Positions 1 to 11,759 of a stretch of 64,000 nucleotides of DNA are shown in pieces; position 1 is the stretch's first letter, and every line of letters begins with the position of its first letter. The notes under the pieces are model-generated. The model saw nothing but the letters and a program-made list of their open reading frames with translations, made no database searches and was not told where the DNA came from. This DNA is from Alnus glutinosa (lineage: Eukaryota; Streptophyta; Magnoliopsida; Fagales; Betulaceae), in the NCBI RefSeq assembly GCF_958979055.1, contig NC_084899.1, forward strand, positions 3,223,001-3,287,000, in the 5' to 3' direction. The translations under genes were made by a program, and so were the position numbers.

Positions 1-936
1 AAAAAACATAAGTATGACATCTAAAATTACTCGCGTTAGAGTCAGGTTAAACATTTACCTAAGGAAAAACTAAACTTGTCTCTTGAACTTATACCTTAAT
101 TGCAATGCACTCTTGAAACTTTAAAAAGTAGCAATTAACCTCGCTGTTAGAATTTTTTGTTAACATAAACAGCAAACGCATGAAATGTCCATCATACCCT
201 TGATAAAATGCGTGAAAATACCAATATGAAAAATAAATAAATCTGCAAAGACCAACCCACAACCTACCGACACTCAATGGCTGGGTCTCTTCCATGGTGA
301 CCCAAGGGCGACGTGAGTCTCTACTCCAAGGAGACCCAATGGCTGGGCCTCCTTTGTCGAGACCCAGGCTGTGGGTCTCCTAGCTACCAGGTTTAATTTA
401 ACAAAATAATCTAATGGTAGAGAAGTATGTAAAATGGGCTAATGGTATGGATGGTCAATTATAACTTCTCTTTTAAAGCATTCTTAGTAACCTAACCTAA
501 TTTTACTAGTCAAAATAGTTAAAAACCAATTTTCTTTATTTTGGTGAACCATTTTTTTAAAGCACTTTCAACCGCCTCACTATTTTAACTATTCACTATT
601 CCATTTAAATAATACTTTTTCAGATTTCTTTATTTTTTCTCTATTTAATTTTTTTTTAATGTTTGTCTTTTCCTAACGATCATATTTTTTAATATTTGTC
701 TTATTCTAACAGTCATATTTTTAAAATTGTTTTTTTTCTTAATGATCATATATTTATAAATATTTATCTTATCCTAATGATCATATTTTTGAAAATTTAT
801 TTTTTCCTAACCGGGTTGTGCTGAGACTAATTTGTGTGTGAGAGAGAGAGAGAAAAAAAAATGACAATTTTTATAGTTTTTAATGCTTTAGGAACTGAAT
901 AGTACTCACTAGTTCACTACCAAACATTTTTTGTTA

Positions 937-1998
937 GAGCACTAGCAGCAGTCTCCCTATAATGGTTCCTTTCCCTAAATATAGGGAAAATTTCACAAAA
1001 ACTCATGAAAAACGTTCCACAATAGCCACCCTAAATTTAGATAATTTGGTTGGGTAGCTACAGTGCTACCCAATACATTGGGTAGCACTGTAGCTACCCA
1101 ATCCATTATTATATTCACACAAACTCTGCAAGACTGCAACGCATGTCCTCTCTCCTCGCGCTTCTCTCTCTCAATTCTCTCTCTGTGTTTTCCTTCCTTG
1201 TCCTTCCACGCCCTGTTTTTGCAGTGCTTGACGGCATCGCCGAGTTCGACTGGGTTTTCTGGGTATCTTTCAAAAACACAAAATAAACGATCGGAGAATA
1301 TATATATAGTTTCAAAGAAATCAATCAGCCTAGAGTCGAAAAAGGGAAAGCCAAAATTAACCTTAACGAACTTTGAATTTTTTTTCTCAAAATCTTTGGT
1401 TTTGAGCTAAACACTGCCACGATCAAGACCATAAAAAACTGATACCTGAGTAGTGATCTATAAATAGCTATGACAGACTGTGAGACCGATATTTTGGGTA
1501 ATTGGGTGTGATCGAGAGATTAGAACAGACGATTCATTTTCGCAGAATCCAAAAGAGACTGAGTGGAAGGGAGAAAGATGCTGGGGATTTTGAGGCAAAA
1601 GGTCGGTGCCGGAGGTCTTCTCTTCTGATTTTGGGACAGTTTTTACAGAGGACTCGTTCTGCTGCGTCGGCGTTGAGGAGTTACTCATCAGCAGCGAAAG
1701 AGTTGACGGTGAGAGATCGCTCTAAACTCTGCACTTGACGAGGAAATCTCTGCTGATCCTAAAGTATATTTGATGGGTGGGAGGTAGAAGACGAGAGAAA
1801 GAGAGAGAGGAAAAGAAATGAATAGAAAAATAAAAGTAGGAAAGAGAAAAAATAATAAAATAAGAGTAAAAAATAATATTTAATTGGTATAGGGAAAATT
1901 AAGAGAATTTATTGTGGGGTGTGTTTTTTTAGGAAAACAAAAAGTGGTTTTGTTCCCTAAATATAAGAAAAATGGTTGGGAAGCTGCTGCTAGTGCTC
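937..1998. mobile_element. Non-autonomous TIR element (PIF/Harbinger-like) carrying a gene fragment
   Basis: The left end reads gagcactagcagcagtctcc and the right end is its imperfect inverted copy, ending in gctgctgctagtgctc. The ends are flanked by TTA at 934-936 and 1999-2001, the 3-bp duplication typical of PIF/Harbinger elements. There is no transposase frame. Internally there is a near-perfect palindrome built on gggtagctacagtgctaccc (about 1052-1101) and a host-gene fragment (1578-1778). The element is absent from the equivalent position in copy C (about 26430). A shorter relative lies at 18983-19392. Confidence 0.8.
1578..1778 (+). pseudogene. Captured 5' fragment of a pyruvate dehydrogenase E1-beta gene
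   Basis: From the ATG at 1578 three successive frames read MLGILRQKVGAGG, then RTRSAASALRSYSSAAKELT and VRD, then ALNSALDEEISADPKVYLMG. This matches what I remember of the start of the plant mitochondrial pyruvate dehydrogenase E1-beta subunit: an Arg/Ser-rich targeting peptide, then the first residues of the mature thiamine-diphosphate enzyme. At least two frameshifts (one near 1617-1640, one extra base near 1718) and truncation after the LMG motif make it non-functional. It lies inside the TIR element at 937-1998, so the element probably captured it. The roughly 90 bases before the ATG may be captured 5' UTR. Identification is from memory. Confidence 0.7.
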
Positions 1999-2619
1999 TT
2001 AAACTGATAATTTTTTACTTACTAAAAAAATCTATGTTAACCAGACATTTATATGTAAATTTTTGCTATTAAAAATGCTCGTACCTACCGTAACGTAAAA
2101 AATGGGAAAGATGAACATCCAAGGAAAGAGACATTCCTGGTTTGTTTTTTTCAAAGAGAAAATGTAATAGAACAGCACGCCTTTTGAACATTCAAGGAAA
2201 GAGACATTCCTTGTTTGTATTTTTCAAAGAGAAAATGTAATAGAAAATGCACGCCTTTGTGGAAAGATGTGGAAATCGGACAACAACTTTGCTTTCCAGA
2301 CAAGTCCCACAACGACAATCATATTTTCCGAACAATTTCCACCACGAATCGGTATTATCTCAATTATCAACTCATTCTTAATTTTTCTCACCCCTATTCA
2401 AAGTCCACGCAAGACTAATCGCTCTCAGTGACGAGTGACAACGGCACTCCACTGACGCAACCTTGTTTTTTTTTTTCAAGTCTCTCTAACAACTTTTCCA
2501 AAGTGCAATTATTGGTGCTAGAAAAAGTCCTCCATCCATTTAGCAGTCAGTCAAGCATTCAATCATTTTCATCCTCCATGTTAAACACGGCCCAACGAAA
2601 ATGATTAGTCGGTCGATCC

Positions 2620-3124
2620 ATGCTTCGTGTATTTTAACGTAAAATAATTTTTGAAAAATAATTTTGATATTTTACGGTGTTTGATAAGGACAAAAATAAT
2701 GATCAACAAAAATCATTTTCAGTTTGACCATAAAAACTTCTTTAATTTTACGCACGTTTGATATCCAATTGCCGAAATCCGGCCATGGTCGATCGTCGGA
2801 ATCCAAGCGGCGCCGAAATCTGGCAACATCCAGCATCCGGAATACTGCCAGCACCGAAATTCGGCCATGATCGATCGTCGGAATCCAGGAAGCATCGGAA
2901 TCCGGTCATGGTCAGAAGCCGACCAAATCTGACAAAACTGGCCGGTAGGGCTGATCAAATACCCGCAAACCCGCCTCAACCCGCATGCCCCGCCCCGCCC
3001 CTAAAATCTCGAGTTTTAGTTGATTTTTTGCGGGTACAGGTCTAAAAATGATATACCAGTGTGAGGTGGGGTAGGTTGCGGGTTGAGATTTTTAAAAACC
3101 CAGGGACCCGCTCCGCCCCGCACA

Positions 3125-3161
<37 letters not shown>

Positions 3162-3960
3162 CTAGCAGACTAGCAGTGCCGCACCCCCCCCCCCCCCCCC
3201 TCTCACATTTTTCCCTATCTTTTCTTCCTAAACTCTAGCGCTACACCCCTTCGCATCTTCTTCTTCTTTAAGATTTCCTGCGTGCTGCGTCTGCTCCATG
3301 GCCACGCCCACACCCACGTGAAAGGTACTTTCTCTCGGTCTCTTCTTTTCTTCTTTCCTTCTTCTATTCTTCTAATCCACTTATTTTTATTCGTACTTGG
3401 TTATTGGTTGGTTCCTGGGAAAATTTGTGAAAAATAAAAAAAAATAAAAATAAAAAATAAAAAAAAAAAGTGAAAAAGAAAATGTGGAAGAAATACCCGC
3501 AGGGATCCCCGCATACCAGCAAATCCCCGCCCCGTGCATACCCTCCCCACCCCCAACCGCCCTACACGGTTGCAAGGCGTTTTTGGCAGGGCCAAAAAAA
3601 GGCCATCCTTGCCCCCGCCCCATGCTCAACCCTACTGGTCGGGATCCAATCGGATCCAGCCGGATCTGGCCAAAATGGACAGGATATAGCCGAATCTAGA
3701 CAGATCCGGCCATTGATCCGGTCGGATCTGACCGAAGTCCGGCCATTTTGGCCGGATCCGGCCAAACATGCTCGCCGGAATCCAGCAACGGCGACCAGAC
3801 ATTGCCGGATTCCAGCAGCAGTTGCATTTTCGCCTTTCGTAATTTTTTCGTATGAGGCAAACGCCAAAAAATATTTTCGAGAAAATCATTTTTTCTGAAA
3901 ATGATTTCGTCGAAAATAGTTTACGACGGATACCATTTTACGTCGAAATAAACGGAGCAT
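2620..3960. mobile_element. Long-TIR non-autonomous DNA element (MULE-like), copy A
   Basis: The outer ends are imperfect inverted repeats: atgcttcgtgtattt with acgtaaaat on the left and, inverted, atgctccgtttatttcgacg on the right. The inner flanks also resemble each other in inverse orientation. The interior is rich in ggatccggcc and attccgg motifs (2760-2930, 3640-3800), a poly(A) run (3126-3159) and a poly(C) run (3185-3200). No transposase is visible and I could not fix a target duplication, so the Mutator-like assignment is tentative. The equivalent element in copy C is 27020-27975; a shorter relative is at 57956-58500. Confidence 0.55.
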
Positions 3961-4209
3961 CAGTCTCACCATAAGGAGCCAATCAGTAAATTGTGAGATT
4001 ATGTCTAAAAATTACCGGAGGACCAAACAACAGCTACATTCATTCTGTCTAATCTGCAAAGTGTTTCTTCATTCTCACCACACTGAAGCAACACAAGCAA
4101 AACCAAACATCCAAAGACCAAAAGGTATGTGATTATCAGCTATGAAAAAGAAAAAGCATCCAAAGATGTGAACCTATAGTGGTAAAGAAGAAAGGCAGCC
4201 ATGGAGGAG

Positions 4210-4238
4210 GACTTGACTTGACTTGACTTGACCTGACC
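4210..4238. repeat. Short (ACTTG)n-type microsatellite
   Basis: Tandem acttg/acctg pentamers, repeated in copy C at about 28226-28258 with one extra unit. Confidence 0.8.
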
Positions 4239-4699
4239 TAGTGTCACTTCAAGTTGGAACCCATCTACACGTCAGGTAGAATCTTAAACTACACTTCGAG
4301 TGAGCTCAACCAACCCTAAGAAAGTGCAGAATAGGGTAGAAGACGATGGGAGATGGCGTTTCCTTCCCCCCACCCAGATGAGAAAAAAAAAATATGAGGA
4401 TGGCATCATAAGGCATTTGTGCTTTCTATTTTTTTCCTTCGGCATTCAAGAGAATGCGACAATCTGCTTCTGTCATTTCCATCGGGCATATTGAACTGAC
4501 AACAAGGAACAGTTATCACCCTTCATTTAAATTGACATCATTGAGAACATGGAGTATCGTTTGGCTAGATAAAAGATATTGTACTTATGAAAGTGTAGGA
4601 GAGTTATCTTTATTAAAAGCACTTTTAACTAATCTGCCTACCTATTCCTTATCTATTTTTTCCCCTTCCAATTGGTGACTCAGGTGTATATTCTGATAG

Positions 4700-5979
4700 T
4701 TGAAGGAACGTTGGGGGTTTAGAATTTACTTGTTCAACCGAGCTCTCTTGGGGAAGTGGTTGTGACACTACGTTCATAAGAGAGCGGTCTTATCGAGGTT
4801 GATTGTAGATTCTAAATATGGTAGTTCTTAGCATAGGTAGCGTTCTAATGAAGTTCATGGGTCGCATGGGATGGGCTCTAGAAAAATTTATGAGGGGTTG
4901 GGAGAGTTGTCTAGCCACACTAGATTTGAGATGGGGCATGGCCCCAAAATCCGTTTCTAACATGATGTTTTGGTGTGGGGCTTAAACTCTCAAGACATCT
5001 CTTCCAGTCTTGTTTAGCATTGCCCATTTTATGGAGCTATTGTGGTAGACCATTTGAAACTTTCTAGTGCCTTCTCAGAGCGGCTCGTGATTAGCAGATG
5101 GATCACTTTACCACATTCTTCAAGTTGTTGTATTCTATTAGAGTGAGACAAGGCGTAGAGGACAGACTTTCTTGGATTCCTTCCAAGAGAGGGTCGTTAG
5201 ATTTTTTTTTTTTTTTATAAGTAATTACAATTTATAAAAATAAGCGCAGAGGGACGCAACCCTTATACACAGGAAGTATACAAGAAAATCCCTAAATGGG
5301 ACGAACAGAGAAAATTTTTAAAAAATCTACATAAGTAAAAACATTCAAGCTATGATGGAGGTCGTCCGATGTTAAATCTAACTATAAGGTTCTTGTTCCC
5401 TATGCTAACATTCATTTTCTTTGGACAAATATTTGGCGGAATAGGGCTTCCTTGAAAGTAGCTTTCTTCAATTGGTTGGCTGCCTTAGGGAAGATCCTAA
5501 CTATGGACAACCTAAGGAAATGACAGATCATTGTGATTGAGTGATGTTGCATATGTAAGAAGAACAAGGAGTCGGTAGACCATCTTCTACTCCATTGTAA
5601 GATTGCATGTGCTCTTTGGAATACTATTTTCAGCAATGTATGGTTGGTTTGGGTTATGCTTAGAAGGGTGGTTGATCTCTTTGCTTGCTGCACAGCACTG
5701 GCGATAGGTTTCAACTTGATGCAGTTTGAAAGATGATTTCGCCTTGCCTAATGTGGTGTTTATGGAGAAAAAGAAACAACCATAGCTTTGAGGACCATAA
5801 GAGGACCTTAAAACTCTTTCTTTGGGACGCTGCCTCAGAATATTGTAGTATTTCGAACTTCCATGCTTTCTTAGTTCTTTTCTCCGCTATTAGATAGGCT
5901 TCTCTCTTGTGTACTTGGATTGTGCATTTGCGCTTGCCAATAAATTTGTGATTACATATAAAAATAAAAAAAATAAAAG
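4700..5979 (+). mobile_element. L1-type LINE ORF2 3' fragment, copy A
   Basis: With frameshifts and stops, plus-strand translation gives the C-terminal part of a plant LINE ORF2. A region resembling reverse-transcriptase tail sequence (about 4705-5200) is followed by the zinc-binding reverse-transcriptase domain (about 5410-5740, containing LAALGKILTMDNLRK and ESVDHLLLHCKIACALWN), then a short A-rich tail near 5958-5979. It is interrupted by a minus-strand LINE end at 5203-5359. The same composite is in copy C at 28735-29990, so both insertions predate that duplication. It is not a host gene. Confidence 0.8.
5203..5359 (-). mobile_element. 5'-truncated LINE 3' end nested in a LINE fragment
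   Basis: A poly(T) run followed by ataagtaattacaatttata and gcgcaacccttatacac is the inverted 3' end of the LINE family seen repeatedly here. Imperfect target duplications ggtcgttagat (5192-5202) and ggtcgtccgat (5360-5370) flank it. It interrupts the zinc-binding-domain LINE on the opposite strand. Confidence 0.75.
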
Positions 5980-7940
5980 AACAAACTTATAAAGACAGTG
6001 AATCACATATTGCGCCATTAATGCTGGGACAAGTAAAAGGGATCTAAAAAGGTGTCTCAAGATATCTGATAGGATTGTTGAATGTCTCAAATTCCGCAAG
6101 GGAATGTGTAAGGGTTATTTTTCCTTTTTGTTTTAAAATCCTGATATTACATGCTAGGTTGCAATAAAAGCAAAAGGCAACCAATTTTAGAGGAATTTTC
6201 CTATAAAATAATTTACAACAGAGTAATTCATGCATTGTTCCAAAACTAGCGACAGACATGAGCTTCACATCTGCTTAACAAGCAATATATTCTTTTAGAT
6301 TCACCCCACACCTCAAATCTTTTAGTTGGGGAAGAGTTACTGTAATGTAGAACAAACCTAAGCATCATACCTAGGGTTTCTCGGCATCACAACTTGAATA
6401 TAGTTGCATCACATAATCCACAAAAATAATAGTTGCTGGAATTTTCATACTCATCTTCTATATGCAATGATCATAGAAAAAACCATTACATCCATATCTA
6501 TAGATGTCTAACGCCTAATCTCCAATAGACTTCAGACTCCTTGAGCTTTAACTACTAAAGTCCAAAATAAATAACTAGTGAAACCCATGAATAAAACACA
6601 ATACCAATAATAAGCCAAAGGACAAAATCAAATCAAAATAAACTTAAAAACTAAATCATACAAGCTCCCATGTAGACTCCACATCATCTAACATGTGCCA
6701 AAGTTTAGCCCTTGGAAGCATCTTTTCCACACTTTTTATAAACTTTGTAAGAGTGTTGCCACTTCTCAGCATCATACAATACACCCTAAACATGATGCAA
6801 CATAGCAGAACTTGAGAGTTACGCAAAAGACTAAGGCTAGGAAACATTTAATCTTAACCAATTTGGAGTTGGCCATGGTAGACTCCACACTATTCATGAA
6901 TCATATCACAACATTGGACCTAAGAGAGGTGTATTGGGCATACAGTGAAGTGATAATACCTTTCTCAATATATCATTCAAGTGTAACTCAATCGAGTAAC
7001 TAGGCAAAATATCCAACATTCTGACACGTCCAACCAAAAACAGTCAATTGGGGCATTAGCCAATTCGGAGTTGGTAAGGAATTTCAGAAACCAACAGTGG
7101 TCGGATCAGCCGTCAGTTATGGGGTGGTGGAAAACCGACAAGACATTTACTTACCCAACCAACCGATATAGGGTTATGTAAATGTCATTTTCTTTAGGGT
7201 TTGCTAATTGCTAAAGCCACCTGCTAATCTGCTTCTTGCCACAGATAGGGTCCATCCCATCGCCATCCAATTGGACGACCATGCGATCGCTACCCTCCCT
7301 TACCCTGAGCATGATAATGATGGTGACTCCCCCTGCAATCCTGTGCCAACTATCACCATTAGTGGCACTTGCATTTGCAGAATGGAGTCCTGGTCACCCT
7401 TCACCTAGTGGCCACCTCATTCCCAAGCTCGTCGAAGTTGGTGCTCTCTACATGACGTAGCAAAAGCAAAAAGGAAGAAAATAAGACCACATTTTCTTTC
7501 TTGAATACCTTGAAATCAGAAAGAAGAAGAGAGAACAATGAAACCCAATTTTATGTTATTGAAGATTAATCCAAAGACTGTCATAACATAACATATTTAA
7601 TCCTCTCCAACCCTAATGCTAAATTTAAGCACAACTGCCACTTTAAATAAGGGTGCATGTTTGAAACCCATTTAAACACCGCTTTGAACAAAACTCTCAG
7701 TTTGACTCGCATTCAAACGCATTTGGAACGAAATTTGTCTGAATTCCATTAGAATTCCATTAAAAAGAAACTTTATGTATGATCTCATAACTCTTTGGAT
7801 GAACTTTGTTCAAGCCCATCAAGTTTTGTTCAAATGCTACCCTGGGTGTTCACTTTCAAGTCGCACCAAACAGTTTTGTGAGACTTGTTCTTCGCCATTG
7901 GGTATGATATTAGTTGTTACTTTGGTCTTAATCTCTAGGT
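5980..7940. other. Non-coding part of duplicated block A
   Basis: No gene is supported. Short open frames (such as 6656-6847 and 7208-7460) are shared with copy C, but this is expected from recent duplication. They show no recognisable domain or codon-level conservation. Confidence 0.6.
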
Positions 7941-8034
7941 ATTAGCACAAAGCATACTCCTAGCGTGATTCAATCTCCTAAGAATCCTAGTGAGTATGCT
8001 GATAGACTCCTAGTTGATCAATCCTCCTAGTGAG

Positions 8035-8243
8035 TGTTGATAACACAACCTGTTAATAAGGACAAGGTTATCTAGAGGAGATTTACTTGTAATTAGATTT
8101 CTATCTAAGAGTTTGTATTAGATTAGAATACTAGAAGCTAAGGCTTATTGTGTAAACTATACTACTTGTAAGTTCTATATATAATTCAATATACGCTCAC
8201 TAGATGAGCAAGCTTGAAAGCCAATATACTTTGAAATCTTACA
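8035..8243 (+). repeat. Candidate 5' LTR of the first copia element
   Basis: Starts tgttgataac, ends cttaca, and abuts the primer-binding site. It contains TATA-like tatatataattc at about 8175. The left boundary is uncertain because no second LTR is present for comparison. Confidence 0.5.
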
Positions 8244-8299
8244 TGGTATCAGAGCACCTATAGACTCACGTCTCCAGATTTTTTTTCCCGTTCATCATT

Positions 8300-11200
8300 A
8301 TGTCTGCCTCCCTGGATTCTTCCTCCAAGTCGACTTCATCCAATGTCCTCTTCACCGTCCCAAATATGAACCATACCTTGAATATCATGCTATCTAACAA
8401 CAACTTTCCTAGCTGGCGAACTTAGATTCTGGCTTTTGTTAAGCCAATGATGCGTATGGCTTCTTGGATGGTACAACTCCACCTCTAGCCCAGACCATCC
8501 CGAATACTAGCACCACTCCTGGTGCCCTTACTTCCAATGGCTAATATTTCTGCTCGGGCTCCCATGAATCGGGGGAGAGGATATCGTGGTCGAGGTCGCA
8601 CCACATATAGAGGCAAAGGACCCTCTTCCAATGGCCGAGGCAGAGGTAATTATTTCTCCCAAGACCCTGTTGCCCCTTCTCGGCCAATCTGCCAACTCTG
8701 TGGCAAGATTGGTCACACCGCTCCAAGATGTTATCAAAGACCGGACCCTGCTCTAGCTGCACCGTCTCCTCCGGCCTACTCCAATGCTCAGGCTTATTAC
8801 TCCTCACCTTCACTGCCTCCAGGAGAAAACTGGTACCCAGACACTGCTGCAACACGTCACATGACAAATAGTCTCCAGAATCTGAATCTTTCTGCAAAAG
8901 AGTACACTGGCCAAGATCAGATTCGCATAGGGAATTGTACAGGTTTGCCTATTTTACATTCTGGTTCTACCTCCTTATCTCTCTCTAATCATCCATTCTT
9001 GTTGCAGCAATTACTTTATGTCCCTACTATATGCAAAAATCTCCTTTCAGTTCATCAATTTGCTCTTGAAAATTCTGTTTTCTTTGAATTTCACTCTTCT
9101 CATTTTATTATCAAGGACTGCAAGACTAGGCGTCCAATCCACCAAGGCCAACTTAACAATGGCCTCCATCAACTCTTCCCTTCGAAAGTGCCCACATCTC
9201 CATCTCAAGCATTCGTTGGTGAGAAGACAACATCACATCGTTGGCACAAAAGTTTGAGTCATCCGGCCCTTCGGATTGTTAACCTTGTTCTTTCCAAATT
9301 TCAGCTTCCAGTTTCAACAAATAAGACACATGCACCCTGCACTGCCTGTCCACAGCCCAAGGTTCATCAGTTGCCCTTTTCCCGTTCTACTACTACTATT
9401 TGTAATCCCTTAGACTTAGTTTATTCAGATGTTTGGGATCCTGCTCCACATCTTTCAATAAATGGCAATCATTTTTATATTTCATTTGTGGATGCATTTA
9501 GTAGATTTACTTGGGTGTATCCTATTTCCTCTAAATCTGATGTCATGCCTGTCTTCCAAAAGTTTCAAACTATGGTTGAACACCTCCTCAACACCAAAAT
9601 TAAAAGTATCCAATTTGATTGGGGTGGTAAATATTGTAATCTCAGCAAATATTTTCAAACAATTGGTATTAATCATCGTGTGTCATGCCCTTACACTCAT
9701 CAACAACAAGGGTGAGTTGAGCGGAAACATCGCCACCTTATTAATACAACCTTGGCACTTCTTGCTGATAGCTCTCTTCCAAAGAAATATTGGGATGAAG
9801 CTTGTTTAACTTCCTGCTATTTAATAAATCGGTTACCAACCCCCTTGCTTGGAAATATTTCTCCATTCCAAAAACTTTTCTCGGAAACTCCTGATTATCA
9901 ATTTCTAAAGGTGTTTGGTTGTGCTTGTTTTCCTAATCTTAGACCGTACAACTCTCACAAATTCTCTCTTTGGTCTAAACCATGTGTGTTCTTGGGTTAT
10001 AGCCCTCATCATAAACACTATAAATGTTTTCATCCCGAAACTGGTCAAATTTTTGTTTCTCGAGATGTGGTTTTCCATGAAGAGGTGTTTCCTTTCTCTC
10101 AAAACAAAACCAATTCAGATTCCTCCCCAACAGAACCCTCTTCCTCAAATTCAGTCTCTATTTCTCTTCCACTCTCTCCCACCCGAGGGTTGATCCCTCC
10201 TTCCCCTAGCTCCTTTCCCTCCTCTCCTTCCATCACCTGGTCTTCCACCTCTCCTAACACCTTTTCTCCTACTTCTAGTTCCTCTCCTGCAGAACCAGAT
10301 TTTCAATTAGCACTGACTCCTCCACGTATTCACCCTATGCGGACTAGATCTCAAAACAATGTACGCAGAATTTGACAACTCACTGATGGGACTGTTAGAT
10401 ATCCACTACCTCGGGCCTTACTTGCAGAATCAGCACTTATAGAGCCCACATGCTTTTTTACTGCTGCCAAGGTCAATGAATGGCGGACTGCCATGCAGGT
10501 TGAGTTTAATGCTTTACTTAAAAACCAAACCTGGACCCTTGTCCCTTCTTCGGCAACCAACAATGTAGTTGGTTGCAAATGGGTTTTTAAGCTAAAGAGA
10601 AAGGCGAATGGTACTATAGAACGTCACAGGGCAAGGTTGGTTGCTAAGGGGTTTCATCAACATGTTGGGATAGATTATGGGGAGACTTTTAGCCCTGTGG
10701 TCAAACCAACAACAATTTGAACTGTTTTGTCCATTGCTTACTCTGTAGGCTGGTCTATGCAGCCAATAGACATCCAAAATGCCTTTCTACATGAACTCTT
10801 GACTGAAGATGTCTATATGGCACAAACACCGGGTTTCATTCCCTCCTCCTATCCTCATCATGTATGCAAGTTGCACAAGGCCATTTACGGCTTGAAACAA
10901 GCTCCTCGGGCATAGTTTTCTCGCCTCAGTGGGAAGCGTCTTCAGCTCGGTTTTGTTGGCTCCAAGGCTGATTCTTCTTTGTTCATTTATCGTACAATAA
11001 CTATAACTATGTTTTTACTCATTTATGTTGATGATATTATCATTGTTTCATCAGTTCTTGCTACTATTACTGAACTTTTACAGCAACTCGGCACTGACTT
11101 TGCCGTTAAGGACATTGGATCATTACAATATTTTCTTGAAATAGAGGTTATACCCGTGAAGGATGGTCTACTTCTCTCTCAACAGAAGTCCATTAGGGAC

Positions 11201-11705
11201 TTACTAAACAAAACAAATATGGCAGATGCAAAACAGGTTAACTCTCCGATGTGTTCTTCCTCGGCATTGTCTGCTTTCATGGGAGACCCTACGGAAGACC
11301 CATCTTTATATCGCAGCACAATTGGTTCACTTCAGTACTTATCCCTCACACATCCAGACTTGGCGTTTGCTGTCAATCGTGTTTATCAATTCATGCATCG
11401 CCCAACAAAGCTTCATTGGCAAGCTGTCAAGCGAATTCTTCGATATCTAAAGCATTCCATCACTCACGGCCTGTTGCTGCACAAGAATTCTTCCACCTCT
11501 ATTCAAGCTTATTCGGATGCTGATTGGGTAGGATGCCCTGATGACAGGCACTCTACAGGAGCCTACTGTGTTTTCCTTGGCAACAACTTGATTTCTTGGA
11601 GCTCGAGAAAGTAGCCAACCGTGTCTAGGTCTTCCACAGAGGCTGAATACAAGTTTGTTGCCAATACTGCTGTAGAATTACTTTGGCTTTGCTCTCTTCT
11701 CTAGA
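8300..11705 (+). pseudogene. Copia gag-pol polyprotein, disabled
   Basis: A degenerate Gag start (ATG 8300) leads into an internally deleted Gag. Then come a zinc knuckle (CQLCGKIGHTAPRC, about 8690), a protease motif (DTAATRHMT), GAG-pre-integrase, integrase with SDVW, FDWGGKY and VERKH motifs, reverse transcriptase with YVDDI (about 11030), and part of RNase H (AYSDADWVG). From 8522 to 11705 everything stays in one frame. It is broken only by stops at 9713, 10373, 10718, 10913 and 11612; another stop lies at 8423 in Gag. Each stop fits a single transition (CGA to TGA, CAG to TAG, or TGG to TAG) at a position where copia proteins normally carry R, Q or W. Not functional. Confidence 0.9.
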
Positions 11706-11759
11706 CATTGTATTCTTGGATATTACTGTAAACACGCCAGCATATCTGGTATTGTTAAT

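Larger units (their letters stand above)
1..7940. repeat. Segmental duplication, copy A
   Basis: This block is repeated in the same orientation as copy C at 25995-33018. Sampled stretches, for example 6001-6240 against 30012-30251, differ at about 1-2% of positions. Copy C lacks the part equivalent to 107-567 and the TIR element at 937-1998. Copy A lacks two insertions found in C. Similarity stops at 7940, where copy C continues into different DNA. In copies B and C the block lies upstream of a minus-strand receptor-kinase sequence, so a further kinase copy may lie just left of the window. Confidence 0.9.
7941..11740 (+). mobile_element. Ty1/copia retrotransposon, 3'-truncated, copy-A specific
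   Basis: A probable 5' LTR ends ...tttgaaatcttaca at 8243. It is followed at once by tggtatcagagc (8244-8255), the usual copia primer-binding site for initiator tRNA-Met. The LTR start is uncertain; tgttgataac at 8035 would give a 209-bp LTR, but it may begin further left. The coding region runs from 8300 to about 11705 and stops inside the RNase H domain. No 3' LTR was found. Copy C lacks the element, and similarity between the copies ends at its left edge. Confidence 0.8.

Noticed and set aside
7208..7460. Small protein conserved between copies A and C
   Set aside because: The copies are nearly identical overall, so a shared open frame carries no weight. No domain is recognised.
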